Assembly (NCBI GenBank): GCA_031538565.1
Contig: JAVKLS010000028.1
Location: 62,001 to 126,000 of the forward strand
Source of the DNA: JASGCK01 sp031538565
GTDB lineage: Bacteria; Pseudomonadota; Gammaproteobacteria; Burkholderiales; Burkholderiaceae_C
Direction: 5' to 3'
Length of the DNA: 64,000 bases
The notes beneath the pieces were generated by a model that had not been told where the DNA came from, did not search any database, and saw only the letters and a list, made by a program, of their open reading frames with translations. The position numbers and the translations under genes were made by a program. Shown piece by piece: positions 42,476-51,736 of this stretch. The first letter of the stretch is position 1. Every line of letters starts with the position of its first letter.

Positions 42476-43747
42476 TCATTTGTAACTCCTTGCGTCTTCA
42501 ATCACCAACCCATCATTAGGCAGCGTGCCAACAGCGCATAGCGCCACATCTGCACGCAGTTTGGTGATTTCACGCACCGCTAAACCAATGCGCTCGCTTA
42601 AGTCCGCATAAAGGCTTGGGGCTACATCGACCTCAACTGTAAGCAGCATTTGATCGTTCGCCATTTCACCACTCACAACTAGCCGCGCACGTCTCACTTC
42701 TGGAAACCGCTTGGCAACGCTGTCCACCTGCGCTGGATGCACAAACATACCGCGCATTTTGGTTGTTTGATCAGCGCGTCCCATCCATCCTTTGATGCGT
42801 GTATTGGTGCGTCCAGTAGGACAATGTCCTGCAAGCACGGCGCTTAAATCGCCCGTACCAAATCGGATAAGAGGATAGTCAGCGTTGAGTGAAGTAATCA
42901 CCACTTCGCCAACTTCACCGTCGGGCACGGGATCACCTGTCCCTGGACGAACGATTTCCAAAATCACACTTTCATCCAGCACCAAGCCTGCACGTGCTTC
43001 GGTTTCGTAAGCAATTAAACCCAAATCCGCTGTGGCGTAGCACTGATAACCCGCAATGCCGTGTGCGAGCAACCAGTCACGCAGCGATGGCGGAAAAGCC
43101 TCACCCCCCAGCATGGCTTTGCAAAAAGAAGCAGGCAATGGTTCGCCCAGCGCCAGCGCTTTTTCCACAATGATTTTCAAAAAGCTAGGCGTACCAATGT
43201 AGCCACTCGGTTGCAGATGCCCAATAGCCTGCACTTGTTGTTCGGTTTGCCCCGTGCCGCCCGGGAAAACAGTGCAACCGATTGCGTGTGCACCCGACTC
43301 CATCATCGAACCTGCAGGCACAAAGTGATAGCTAAAGCAGTTGTGGATGAGCTCGCCCGAGCGAAAGCCCGCAGCGTAAATCGCCCTTGCCATGCGCCAA
43401 TAATCGCGCACCTTGCCTTCGGGTTCGTAAATGGGCCCAGGACTTGCAAACACACGCGGCATAGCCTTGCCAAAAGACTGCGTATTAAAACCGCCAAATA
43501 CACTGGTTTGATTGCGATGCTGGTGGCGAGTCGCTTCTTGTCGCGCCAACAGCTCGCTTTTGCGCGTGACGGGTAAATGGCGTAACGCTTCGCGCGTATG
43601 GATGGCTGCGGCATCTACGCCTTTTAAAACCTCCGAAAATGCCAAAGATTTAGACTGCGCGTTTGCAATTTGCGCGGGCAGTGCCGCCATTAAATCGGCT
43701 TCGCGCTGAACATGACTGCGCGTTTCTTGCGCATCGTAAAAACTCAC
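42476..43747 (-). CDS. PaaK-like phenylacetate-CoA ligase (AMP-forming)
   Basis: Activates an aromatic or related acid with ATP and CoA. The roughly 423-residue protein matches the PaaK branch of adenylate-forming enzymes: FYDAQETRS start, NTQSFGKAMPRVF, SYHFVPAGSMMESGAHAIGCT, GTPSFLKIIVE, CYATADLGLIAYET, and the C-terminal GRADQTTKMRGMFVHPAQVD with VDVAPS. I start at GTG 43747, whose GTGA overlaps the livF stop, rather than GTG 43756. It is the last gene of the liv operon. True phenylacetate specificity is not shown; no paa genes are nearby. Confidence 0.9.
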   Translation of the reverse strand: MSFYDAQETRSHVQREADLMAALPAQIANAQSKSLAFSEVLKGVDAAAIHTREALRHLPVTRKSELLARQEATRHQHRNQTSVFGGFNTQSFGKAMPRVFASPGPIYEPEGKVRDYWRMARAIYAAGFRSGELIHNCFSYHFVPAGSMMESGAHAIGCTVFPGGTGQTEQQVQAIGHLQPSGYIGTPSFLKIIVEKALALGEPLPASFCKAMLGGEAFPPSLRDWLLAHGIAGYQCYATADLGLIAYETEARAGLVLDESVILEIVRPGTGDPVPDGEVGEVVITSLNADYPLIRFGTGDLSAVLAGHCPTGRTNTRIKGWMGRADQTTKMRGMFVHPAQVDSVAKRFPEVRRARLVVSGEMANDQMLLTVEVDVAPSLYADLSERIGLAVREITKLRADVALCAVGTLPNDGLVIEDARSYK

Positions 43748-44559
43748 GCCAACCACCGTTTTCTGCGTTTGTAACTCTTCACATCTTTAAAGGATTGACG
43801 TCCCTCTTTCCCGTTTTGACCGCCCATGCCCAAATAAAACTCCTTAACGTCTTCGTTGTGTGCCAGCTCCGACGCTGCGCCATCCATCACCACGCGCCCA
43901 CTCTCCATGATGTAGCCGTAGTCCGCGTATTTCAGCGCCATATTGGTATTTTGTTCGGCAAGCAAAAACGTGACTTTTTCGCGCTCGTTCAAGTCTTTGA
44001 CGATGTTGAATACCTCTTCCACAATTTGCGGCGCAAGTCCCATTGAGGGCTCATCAAGCAAAACCATGCTGGGATTGGTCATCAACGCACGACCAATCGC
44101 GCACATTTGCTGCTCACCACCCGAGGTGTATGCGGCTTGCGATGTACGCCGCGTTTTAAGGCGCGGGAAATAGGCATAGACCTTCTCTAAATTCGCCGCA
44201 ATTTCCGCCTTGCTTTTGCGCGTGTAGCTTCCCGTGAGCAAGTTTTCCTCAATGGTCAGGTGCGCAAAGCAATGCCGCCCCTCCATCACTTGCACCACGC
44301 CACGCTGCACCAGGTCGGCGGGCGAGAGATTTTCAATCCGTTCGCCGCGCAGCTCGATGGATCCCTTCGTCACCGCTCCGCGCTCGCCTTTAAGCAAGTT
44401 CGACACTGCCCGAAGCGTTGTGGTTTTACCCGCGCCATTGCCACCCAAAACCGCAACGATCTTGCCGTTTGGCACTTGAAGGGATACGCCCTTCAAAACC
44501 AAGATGACGTGGTTGTAAATAACCTCAATGCCACTGACGTTTAGAACAATGTCGCTCAT
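43744..44559 (-). CDS. livF: branched-chain-type ABC transporter ATPase LivF
   Basis: Second ATP-binding subunit of a HAAT-type importer, 271 residues. Walker A is GGNGAGKTTTLRAV, the signature is YTSGGEQQMCAIGRAL and Walker B is MVLLDEPSMGLAP, with the LLAEQNTNMALKYADYGYI region of LivF. The tail after residue 240 is long and basic (KSYKRRKRWLA), unlike E. coli LivF. Its stop overlaps the GTG of the PaaK-like gene, and it follows livK by 4 bases. Confidence 0.92.
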   Translation of the reverse strand: MSDIVLNVSGIEVIYNHVILVLKGVSLQVPNGKIVAVLGGNGAGKTTTLRAVSNLLKGERGAVTKGSIELRGERIENLSPADLVQRGVVQVMEGRHCFAHLTIEENLLTGSYTRKSKAEIAANLEKVYAYFPRLKTRRTSQAAYTSGGEQQMCAIGRALMTNPSMVLLDEPSMGLAPQIVEEVFNIVKDLNEREKVTFLLAEQNTNMALKYADYGYIMESGRVVMDGAASELAHNEDVKEFYLGMGGQNGKEGRQSFKDVKSYKRRKRWLA

Positions 44560-44563
44560 GGCT

Positions 44564-45880
44564 TTAGCTCTGGCAATCGGCTGGCGTGCGGCGCGTCAGT
44601 TTTTTCTCGGCCGCGTATTTGTCTGCGTATTGCTTCACGAGGGGCTTGATGATGGACGTATCGGCATCGATCCAGTCGCTGGTGAAGTTCCATTTCTTGC
44701 CATCCCACTGGTGAATACGCGCCGAGCGTGAGCCTTCGTGGTCAGCGCACGACGTGCTAATAGGACGCAGCAATCCCGTGAGTCCCAGCGTTTCAATGCG
44801 AGCGGGCGTCACGTTCAAATTCTCCAACCCCCAGCGCAATTGCTCACCCGTCATCACTTTGCCTTTGCCATAACGCTCTTGTGCGCGAAAGGCAGCTTCC
44901 ACAGCCAAAGCCGCCGACACCATGCCACGGTTGTAGAGCACTTGACCCACGTCGTCGATGGATCCCGTGCCTGTTTTTTCTTTGCCATACAACTTTTGAC
45001 GGATGGTCTCTAAAATTTTTCCGCTATTGCCTGTCGCCACCAAGCCGTTGTAGCCTTTTGCGCCTTCACCAATGTCTTTCACGTCTTGCTCGGCAGCTGA
45101 CCACCATACGCCATACATTTTGTCGCGTGGATAGCCTGTGGCAACCGCTTCTTTTAAAGCTGCCGAATTCATCACGCCCCAGCCCCACAGCAAAACGTAG
45201 TCGGGTTTGTTTTGACGAATCTGCAACCAGGTGGCTTTTTGCTCCACGCCTGGCGCGGTCACAGGGTAGAGACTCAAATCAAAACCCTGAATCTTGGCGC
45301 GCTCTTGCAACAAAGCGATAGGCTCTTTGCCATAGGGGCTGTCGTGATAGACCAGCGCAATTTTTTTACCTTTGATATTGCCGCCCTCACGCTTGGTAAT
45401 GGCTTGCATGATGATGTCTGCGCCCGACCAATACGTGCCCATCAACGGGAAGTTCCACTTAAACACATTGCCGTCCGATGACTCCGAGCGTCCGTATCCT
45501 GCGGTAATGAGTGGGTTTTTATCGTTCGGCGCTTTCTCTGTTAGCGCAAACGTAATCCCAGTCGAGAGCGGCTGATAAATCGCGCCTGCGGCCTTGCCTT
45601 TCAAACGCTCATAACACTCCACGCCGCGATCGGTTGCATACGCTGTATCGCACTCCTCGAAAGAGAGCTTGACACCGTTAATGCCACCGCGCAGATTCAC
45701 CATTTTGAGGTAATCCGAATAGCCATTAGCCCAAGGAATACCGTTGGGTGCGTACGCACCCGTGCGATACGGCAGTATGGGGAAGTACTGTTCTTTGGCT
45801 TGCTGGACAAGCGCAGACACAGCGCTCACAAACAAGCTGGCAGCGGCTGCTACCGTAAGCACGAGTTGACGAAGTTTCAT
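44564..45880 (-). CDS. livK: branched-chain-type ABC transporter substrate-binding protein
   Basis: Periplasmic binding protein of 438 residues with a signal peptide (VAAAASLFVSAVSALVQQA). The mature part has the Leu/Ile/Val-binding fold (YRTGAYAPNGIPWANGYSDY, GINGVKLSFEECDTAY, IYQPLSTGITFALTEKAPND), a subclass usually found with acyl-CoA ligase genes and thought to bind aromatic or fatty acids. GAGGAG lies ahead of the ATG at 45880. The ligand is inferred only from the flanking CoA ligase genes. Confidence 0.9.
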   Translation of the reverse strand: MKLRQLVLTVAAAASLFVSAVSALVQQAKEQYFPILPYRTGAYAPNGIPWANGYSDYLKMVNLRGGINGVKLSFEECDTAYATDRGVECYERLKGKAAGAIYQPLSTGITFALTEKAPNDKNPLITAGYGRSESSDGNVFKWNFPLMGTYWSGADIIMQAITKREGGNIKGKKIALVYHDSPYGKEPIALLQERAKIQGFDLSLYPVTAPGVEQKATWLQIRQNKPDYVLLWGWGVMNSAALKEAVATGYPRDKMYGVWWSAAEQDVKDIGEGAKGYNGLVATGNSGKILETIRQKLYGKEKTGTGSIDDVGQVLYNRGMVSAALAVEAAFRAQERYGKGKVMTGEQLRWGLENLNVTPARIETLGLTGLLRPISTSCADHEGSRSARIHQWDGKKWNFTSDWIDADTSIIKPLVKQYADKYAAEKKLTRRTPADCQS

Positions 45881-45942
45881 AACTGACTCCTCTTTAAAAG
45901 TAAAAACACAAAACGAAACCAAACCAGAAAATCAATACAGAG

Positions 45943-47019
45943 CTAATGCGGGAAAGGCCACAGTCGCAGCTTTTGCTTCCCAATGCTCCACAGTTTTGCC
46001 AAGCCATGCGGCTCAACGATGAGGAACCACACAATCAGCGCACCAAAAATCATGTTCTCGGCGTGCGTCAACGCCGCCGTGCTGACCTGCCAGCCCACCA
46101 AACCACCAAGCTCAGGCAGCACAAGATTGATGACGATAGGCAAAATCACAATAAAAGCCGCGCCCATAAAACTGCCCATGATGGAGCCCATGCCACCCAA
46201 AATAACCATAAACAAAAGCTGAAACGAGCGATCGACCGAAAACGCAGCAGGCTCCCACGAACCCAAATGCACAAATCCCCAAAGCCCACCCGCCACGCCA
46301 ATGATGAAGCTAGACACGGCAAACGCAGACAGCTTGGCGTACATGGGGCGAATGCCAATCACGGCTGCGGCAATGTCCATATCGCGGATGGCCATCCACT
46401 CGCGCCCCACGGCGCTGCGCACCAAATTTTTTGCCAGAAACGCAAAAACAACGAGGAAGGCAAGGCAAAACCAATACTTAGAAATGGGCGAATCAATCGG
46501 AATGCCGAACACATCAAAGCTAGAGACCGACACGCTGCCCGAAGACGAATCATTGGTAAACCATTTGATGCGCGAAAAAGCCCAGTCGCAAAAAAACTGT
46601 GCCGCTAGCGTCGCAATCGCCAAGTACAAACCGCGCACACGCAAACTAGGAATGCCAAAGAGTACGCCAACCACCGTAGAAAAAACGCCACCCAGCAAAA
46701 GGCAAATAATCACGGGCATTCCGTCTAGCCGCACGTAAAAGTTGTACGCCGCGTAAGCACCCACCGCCATAAAAGCGCCCGAACCCAGCGAAATTTGCCC
46801 GCAATAACCCACCAAAATATTGACGCCCAGCGCCGCCAGCGAGAGGATTAAAAACGGAATCAAAATAGCGCGAAACAAATACTCGTCCACCACAAGCGGC
46901 AGCGCAAACGCCGCGAATGCCAAAAGCCCAAGAACAAACCAACGGTCTTGCGTGATACCAAAAATTTGACTGTCCGATGAGTAGCTCGTTTTAAATTGAC
47001 CGTTTTCGCGATAAATCAT
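45943..47019 (-). CDS. livM: branched-chain-type ABC transporter permease LivM
   Basis: Inner-membrane permease of 358 residues with about nine hydrophobic segments. Family features are LGVNILVGYCGQISLGSGAFMAVGAY, GIPSLRVRGLYLAIATLAAQ and GGMGSIMGSFMGAAFIVILP. The N-terminus is soluble for about 25 residues (MIYRENGQFKTSYSSDSQIF). It pairs with LivH. Between livH and livM on the minus strand is an 88-base gap holding a small inverted repeat. Confidence 0.92.
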   Translation of the reverse strand: MIYRENGQFKTSYSSDSQIFGITQDRWFVLGLLAFAAFALPLVVDEYLFRAILIPFLILSLAALGVNILVGYCGQISLGSGAFMAVGAYAAYNFYVRLDGMPVIICLLLGGVFSTVVGVLFGIPSLRVRGLYLAIATLAAQFFCDWAFSRIKWFTNDSSSGSVSVSSFDVFGIPIDSPISKYWFCLAFLVVFAFLAKNLVRSAVGREWMAIRDMDIAAAVIGIRPMYAKLSAFAVSSFIIGVAGGLWGFVHLGSWEPAAFSVDRSFQLLFMVILGGMGSIMGSFMGAAFIVILPIVINLVLPELGGLVGWQVSTAALTHAENMIFGALIVWFLIVEPHGLAKLWSIGKQKLRLWPFPH

Positions 47020-47060
47020 TTCAAAGCTCCATTCGATAATTTCTGGGATGCCGCCAGTTT

Positions 47061-47081
47061 CGTCCTAAACAATTGAGGACG
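47061..47081. other. inverted repeat in the livH-livM gap
   Basis: CGTCCT (9-base loop AAACAATTG) AGGACG is a perfect 6-base stem between livH and livM. There is no T-run on either side, so it is more likely an mRNA-stability or attenuation hairpin than a terminator. Confidence 0.45.
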
Positions 47082-47107
47082 GGTCTCACTTGTTTTCCCT
47101 TGGTATT

Positions 47108-48037
47108 TCATACGCGATCAATTATTTTTTCGCCAAACAAACCTTGCGGTCTAAACAGCAAGAACACCAAAGCCAGCACGTAGGCAAACCACACCTCGAT
47201 GCCACCGCCCACGTAACGACCCAAATACACCTCGGAGAGCTTCTCGCCCACGCCAATAATGAGTCCACCCACAATCGCGCCTGGCACCGAGGTAAGACCG
47301 CCCAAAATCACCACAGGCAAGGCTCGCATTGCAACGGTTGCTAGTGAAAACTGCACGCCAAGTTTGGAGCCCCAAATAATGCCTGCCACTAAGGCGGTAA
47401 TGCCTGCTACGCACCAAACAATCACCCAAATGCGGTTTAGCGGAATACCAATGGATTGCGCCGCTTGATGATCGTCTGCCACGGCGCGCAAGGCGCGTCC
47501 CGTTGCGGTTTTTTGAAAAAATAACGACAGCACAGCCACCAAAGACGCGGCAATCAAAGCGGCAATCAAATCTTCTTTATTGATGAGGATGCCGCCTTCA
47601 AATACAGTGTCAAAAATGGTGATCGGGTCTTTGGGCATTCCCACGTCAATTTTGTAAATGTCGCTGCCAAAAATGGTTTGCCCCAATCCCTCTAAAAAAT
47701 ACGTAATGCCAAGCGTTGCCATGAGCAGCGTTGTGCCTTCTTGATTGACCAAGTGACGCAGCACCAATTGCTCAATGACCCACGCCAGCACAAACATCAC
47801 AATCGCCGCACACACAAAGCCTGCGATATTGCCAAACACGGGGTCTTGGATGCCCGTCACTTCTGGAATCCACTGTGCAAATCGCGCCATTGCTAGCGCA
47901 GCAAATAACACCATTGCGCCTTGGGCAAAATTAAAAACGCCTGAAGCTTTAAAAATAAGAACAAAACCCAGCGCCACCAAGGAGTACAGCATGCCTATCA
48001 TCAAGCCGTTCAGCAATGTTTCTAAGAAAGATCCCAT
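47108..48037 (-). CDS. livH: branched-chain-type ABC transporter permease LivH
   Basis: Inner-membrane permease of 309 residues with about eight hydrophobic helices. Family features are LLNGLMIGMLYSLVALGFVL, GVFNFAQGAMVLFAALA, VADDHQAAQSIGIPLNRI and VILGGLTSVPGAIVGGLIIG. It follows livG by 27 bases and precedes livM, forming the translocation channel with it. The ATG is preceded by AAGGACATAC. Confidence 0.93.
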   Translation of the reverse strand: MGSFLETLLNGLMIGMLYSLVALGFVLIFKASGVFNFAQGAMVLFAALAMARFAQWIPEVTGIQDPVFGNIAGFVCAAIVMFVLAWVIEQLVLRHLVNQEGTTLLMATLGITYFLEGLGQTIFGSDIYKIDVGMPKDPITIFDTVFEGGILINKEDLIAALIAASLVAVLSLFFQKTATGRALRAVADDHQAAQSIGIPLNRIWVIVWCVAGITALVAGIIWGSKLGVQFSLATVAMRALPVVILGGLTSVPGAIVGGLIIGVGEKLSEVYLGRYVGGGIEVWFAYVLALVFLLFRPQGLFGEKIIDRV

Positions 48038-48064
48038 AAATGTATGTCCTTGTGAGGCTGAGGC

Positions 48065-48859
48065 TTAGTGACTGGTACCCAAATACGCATTGATGACATC
48101 AGGATTGGCTCGCACTTCGTCTGGCGTGCCGTCACCAATTTTTTTGCCGTAGTCCAGCACCACCACACGGTCGGAAATATCCATCACCACGCCCATGTCG
48201 TGCTCAATCAAAACAATGGTTGTGCCAAATTCATCGTTGACGTCCAGCACAAAGCGGCACATATCCTGTTTTTCTTCTAAGTTCATACCCGCCATGGGCT
48301 CGTCTAGCAGTAGTACGCTGGGCTGCATAGTCAGCGCACGCCCCAAGTCCACACGCTTTTGCAGACCATACGGCAGTTGCGCAACGGCAGTTTTGCGGTG
48401 CGCCTGAATTTCCAAAAAATCGATGATGCGCTCCACGTATTCGCGGTGCTGTACTTCTTCTTGCTCACCAGAGCCAATGCCAAATGGATTGCGAATGGCC
48501 TGCGCGAAGATATTGCTTTTAATGTGTAAATTGCGCCCCGCCATCATGTTGTCAAGCACGCTCATGCCTTTGAACAGCGCAAGATTTTGGAAGGTGCGCG
48601 CCACACCCATTTTGGCCACTTGGCGGGAATTCATGTGACTAAAGGTTTGCCCTTTAAACGTAATTGAACCCTGCTGCGGCGTGTATACCCCGTTGATGCA
48701 GTTGAGCATCGAGCTTTTGCCCGCACCGTTAGGACCAATGATGGCGCGAATTTCGTGCTCACGCACGTTAAAGCTGATGTTGGTCAGCGCTTTCACGCCG
48801 CCAAAGCTAAGAGAAATGTTTTGCACGTCTAGGATGACGTCGCCAATTGTTTTATTCAT
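48065..48859 (-). CDS. livG: branched-chain-type ABC transporter ATPase LivG
   Basis: First ATP-binding subunit, 264 residues. Walker A is GPNGAGKSSMLNCINGVY, the signature region is LPYGLQKRVDLGRALTM, Walker B is VLLLDEPMAGMN and the C-terminal LivG tail is KIGDGTPDEVRANPDVINAYL. The start overlaps the stop of the acyl-CoA ligase gene by 4 bases (ATGA), so it is translated together with the ligase. Confidence 0.94.
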   Translation of the reverse strand: MNKTIGDVILDVQNISLSFGGVKALTNISFNVREHEIRAIIGPNGAGKSSMLNCINGVYTPQQGSITFKGQTFSHMNSRQVAKMGVARTFQNLALFKGMSVLDNMMAGRNLHIKSNIFAQAIRNPFGIGSGEQEEVQHREYVERIIDFLEIQAHRKTAVAQLPYGLQKRVDLGRALTMQPSVLLLDEPMAGMNLEEKQDMCRFVLDVNDEFGTTIVLIEHDMGVVMDISDRVVVLDYGKKIGDGTPDEVRANPDVINAYLGTSH

Positions 48860-50799
48860 CGCGTTGTTGCATCCATGATTTTGAGCGTGGCACTCACCGA
48901 ACCTGTGCGTCCATCTTCAAACTTCACAGCCGTATTGATGAACTGCTCGGTTTTTCCGCCATAAAGCGCATCAATCAGCGGCTGGTATTTTTCAGCGATA
49001 TAGCCACGCCGCACTTTATTCGTGCGTGTCAGCTCGCCATCGTCCGCGTCCAGCTCTTTGTGCAGCACCAAGAAGCGGCTAATTTGCGAGCCAGAGAGCA
49101 TTTTGTCTTTAGATAAATCGCTATTGACCTGATTGACGCAGTTTTGAATCAAGGCATAGATTTCGGGTTTTTGCGCCAAATCGGTGTAGCCCGCGTAGGG
49201 TAGGTTTTGCCGCTCCGCCCAATTGCCGACGGCATCAAAGTCGATATTGATCATGACGCACACCTTCTCACGCTGGTCGCCATACGCCACAACCTCTTTA
49301 ATGAAGGGGAAGAACTTGAGTTTGTTTTCCACGTATTTGGGAGCAAACATCGCGCCGTCGTTTGCGCCGCCCAAAATGCGCCCCACGTCTTTTACGCGGT
49401 CAATGATTTTGAGATGCCCATCGCCGTCTAAAAATCCCGCATCGTTGGTGTGATACCAGCCGTCCGCGGTAAGCACTTCCGCCGTGGCTTCTGGATTTTT
49501 GTAATAACCTTTTAGCAAGCCCTTGGAGCGAACCAAGACCTCCCCATCGTCTGAAATTTTGATCTCCACGCCTTGGCAAGGCACGCCCACGGTGTCTGCT
49601 TTGGCGGCGTTGTCGGGTTGTAGGCATACAAATACGGCCGTCTCGGTTGAGCCATACAGCTGCTTTAAATTCACGCCAATAGAGCGATAAAAAGTAAACA
49701 AATCAGGGCCGATCGCTTCGCCTGCAGTATAGGCAACGCGCACGCGACTTAGGCCAAGGTTGTTGCGTAGCGGCCCATACACCAAAAGCCGTCCGACAGC
49801 GTAGGTCAATCTATCCCATATGGACACTGGTTTATTTCCGTCCGTCAGCGCAGGCCCCACGCGCTTGGCAACCGCCATCATGGAGTGGAACATTTTGCGT
49901 TTGAACCAGCCTGCATCCTCCATGCGGATCATGACGCTGGTGAGCAAGCCCTCAAACACGCGCGGCGGCGCGAAGTAATACGTGGGGCCGATCTCGCGCA
50001 GGCAAATGGGAACCGTGTCGGCTGACTCGGGGCAATTGACGACGTAGCCGCAGCACAGCCACTGGGCGTAGGAAAAAATGTTTTGCCCAATCCACGCGGG
50101 CGGCAAATACGCCAGCACTTCTTCACGCTCGGTGAGGTGGTCAAACTCTTTGCCCGCCTCGGCGCGGTCTAACAAGCTGCTGTGTGTGTGCACCACACCC
50201 TTGGGATTGCCCGTTGTGCCGCTGGTAAAAAACATGGCGGCCGCATCGGAAGGGCTGCACTTATCGACTTCACTTTTAAAAAATGAAGGCTGCGCGGCAG
50301 CAAAGTCTTTGCCTGCGGTAATCAAATCATCCAAAGCCGCTACGCCTTTGTGTTCGGCGCTTTGTGCGTAATGGCGCAGTCCGCGTGGGTCGTCAAAATA
50401 AATTTTCTCTAACATCCCCGCGCATTGGCTACGGATGTCCACCAATTTATCGACTTGCTCTTGGTCTTCGGCAAAAGCAAACTTGATTTCGGCGTTATTG
50501 ATGGGGAAGACATATTCCGCCGCGTTAGCGTCTTGGTACAGCGGAACAGGCACCGCACCCAAGCTTTGCGCCGCCAGCATGGTGGCATACAAACGCGGAC
50601 GATTACTGCCCACCAGCGCCATGTGGTCGCCGCGCTTTAAACCCGCTTGCGACAAACCGCAAGCAATGGCTTCAACCAGCGAGGCCATGACTTGCCAGTT
50701 GGTTGTTTGCCAAATGCCGTATTCTTTTTCGCGCATCGCCGCCGCTTGGGGGCGCGTGCCCGCGTGGTGCTGTAAGAGCTTGGGAAAAGTGGTGTCCAT
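48856..50799 (-). CDS. AMP-forming acyl-CoA synthetase (long-chain type)
   Basis: First gene of the liv operon, 647 residues. Adenylation motifs are visible: MFFTSGTTGNPKGVVHTHSS (A3), YGSTETAVFVCLQPD (A5) and GWYHTNDAGFLDGDGHLKII (A7/A8), followed by GRILGGANDGAMFAPKYVEN. The length and insertions resemble FACL/ACSBG-type long-chain or aromatic acyl-CoA synthetases found beside liv genes in betaproteobacteria. The real substrate is unknown. Its upstream region holds a palindrome and repeated ACTAGGA motifs likely to be regulatory. Confidence 0.9.
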   Translation of the reverse strand: MDTTFPKLLQHHAGTRPQAAAMREKEYGIWQTTNWQVMASLVEAIACGLSQAGLKRGDHMALVGSNRPRLYATMLAAQSLGAVPVPLYQDANAAEYVFPINNAEIKFAFAEDQEQVDKLVDIRSQCAGMLEKIYFDDPRGLRHYAQSAEHKGVAALDDLITAGKDFAAAQPSFFKSEVDKCSPSDAAAMFFTSGTTGNPKGVVHTHSSLLDRAEAGKEFDHLTEREEVLAYLPPAWIGQNIFSYAQWLCCGYVVNCPESADTVPICLREIGPTYYFAPPRVFEGLLTSVMIRMEDAGWFKRKMFHSMMAVAKRVGPALTDGNKPVSIWDRLTYAVGRLLVYGPLRNNLGLSRVRVAYTAGEAIGPDLFTFYRSIGVNLKQLYGSTETAVFVCLQPDNAAKADTVGVPCQGVEIKISDDGEVLVRSKGLLKGYYKNPEATAEVLTADGWYHTNDAGFLDGDGHLKIIDRVKDVGRILGGANDGAMFAPKYVENKLKFFPFIKEVVAYGDQREKVCVMINIDFDAVGNWAERQNLPYAGYTDLAQKPEIYALIQNCVNQVNSDLSKDKMLSGSQISRFLVLHKELDADDGELTRTNKVRRGYIAEKYQPLIDALYGGKTEQFINTAVKFEDGRTGSVSATLKIMDATTR

Positions 50800-50834
50800 A
50801 AGTCCGCATACTAGGACGCACTTTGACGCAATGC

Positions 50835-50850
50835 TGTCGTTTCAACGACA
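50835..50850. promoter_or_regulatory. palindrome in the ligase-liv operon promoter region
   Basis: TGTCGTT TC AACGACA is a perfect 7-base inverted repeat, 36 bases upstream of the ligase ATG. It is flanked by ACTAGGAC (50810-50817), its inverse TCCTAGT (50852-50858) and a second ACTAGGAC (50868-50875). The symmetry suggests one or two operators for a dimeric regulator. Confidence 0.45.
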
Positions 50851-50918
50851 ATCCTAGTGACTCCCCTACTAGGACTTTCCCTAGATGTTTTCGATCACTG
50901 CGATAAGTCCAGCACGCG

Positions 50919-51638
50919 GTGTGCAGCGCCGTCAAATGGGCGGACAATTTTTGGGGTCAGCAGCAAGATGCGTTTTTTGGTCGCGACGAACAGGCCAAGG
51001 CTGGCACGCTCAAAAAAGTGGGCGGCGGCGTGGCGGGCTTTGACTTCACCAAAATCGGAGCCAGTGGCAAAATTTTGGTCAATCAGGGTGGTACTTACAG
51101 CGCTAGCGGCAGCGAAGCCGCAAGTACCCAGTGGGACTGCGTGCGCGACAACGTGACGGGTCTGGTGTGGGAGGTCAAACGCAACAATGCCAACCACCTG
51201 CGCCATATGGACCACACCTACACTTGGTACAACCCAGACGGCGCCACCAACGGCGGCAGCGCAGGCACGGAAATCAGCAGCAGTAGCTGCACGGGCGTGG
51301 CGGACAACAGAAAATGCAACACCCAAAGCTATGTGAAGGCAGTTAATACCGCAGGTCTGTGCGGCAAAAAAGACTGGCGTATGCCCACGGTGGACGAGCT
51401 GCGCAATTTGACCCACACGGGTTTGATCCAAACGAGCGGAAGCAGCAGTCCTGCCATTGACGTGAATTATTTTCCAAACACCTCATATTCTGAAGACGTC
51501 GTTTCTAAATACTGGTCATCTTCACCCTATGCGGACGGCAGCGAGAACGCATGGGCAGTCTTCTTCAGCGATGGCAACAGCAGCAACCTCGCTAAAAACG
51601 GCGCTAGCCGCATACGTTTGGTGCGTTCCGGTCAGTAA
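50919..51638 (+). pseudogene. DUF1566 protein gene, probably 5'-damaged
   Basis: The open frame of 239 residues contains the usual sequence of exported DUF1566 (Lcl) proteins from FGRDEQAKAGTLKKVG and GFDFTKIG onward: DNVTGLVWEVK, DWRMPTVDELRNL and a C-terminal C-type-lectin-like segment SSSPYADGSENAWAVFFSDG ending RIRLVRSGQ. It lacks a signal peptide; the first usable codon is an internal GTG and an in-frame TAA lies 13 bases before it. A neighbouring frame from about 50857 reads CDKSSTRCAAPSNG, and adding one T in the TTTTTGGGG at about 50950 would join the two. Truncation or a frameshift is therefore likely; expression is doubtful. Confidence 0.6.
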
Positions 51639-51736
51639 TTTTTATCTTTGGTTTTAGGATGAGCGCGCGTCCGATTTGTAGGGCGCAGTACACCACCAGA
51701 CCATAGGTATTCCATTTTTGCAAGGAGAAAACTCGT

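Noticed and set aside
42476..43747. phenylacetate degradation cluster
   Set aside because: Only the PaaK-like ligase is present; no paaABCDE, paaG, paaJ or paaZ genes are in the window, so the pathway cannot be claimed.
45946..46608. 220-codon open frame opposite livM
   Set aside because: It is rich in His, Arg, Lys and Asn without hydrophobic core, entirely opposite livM; a codon-bias shadow.
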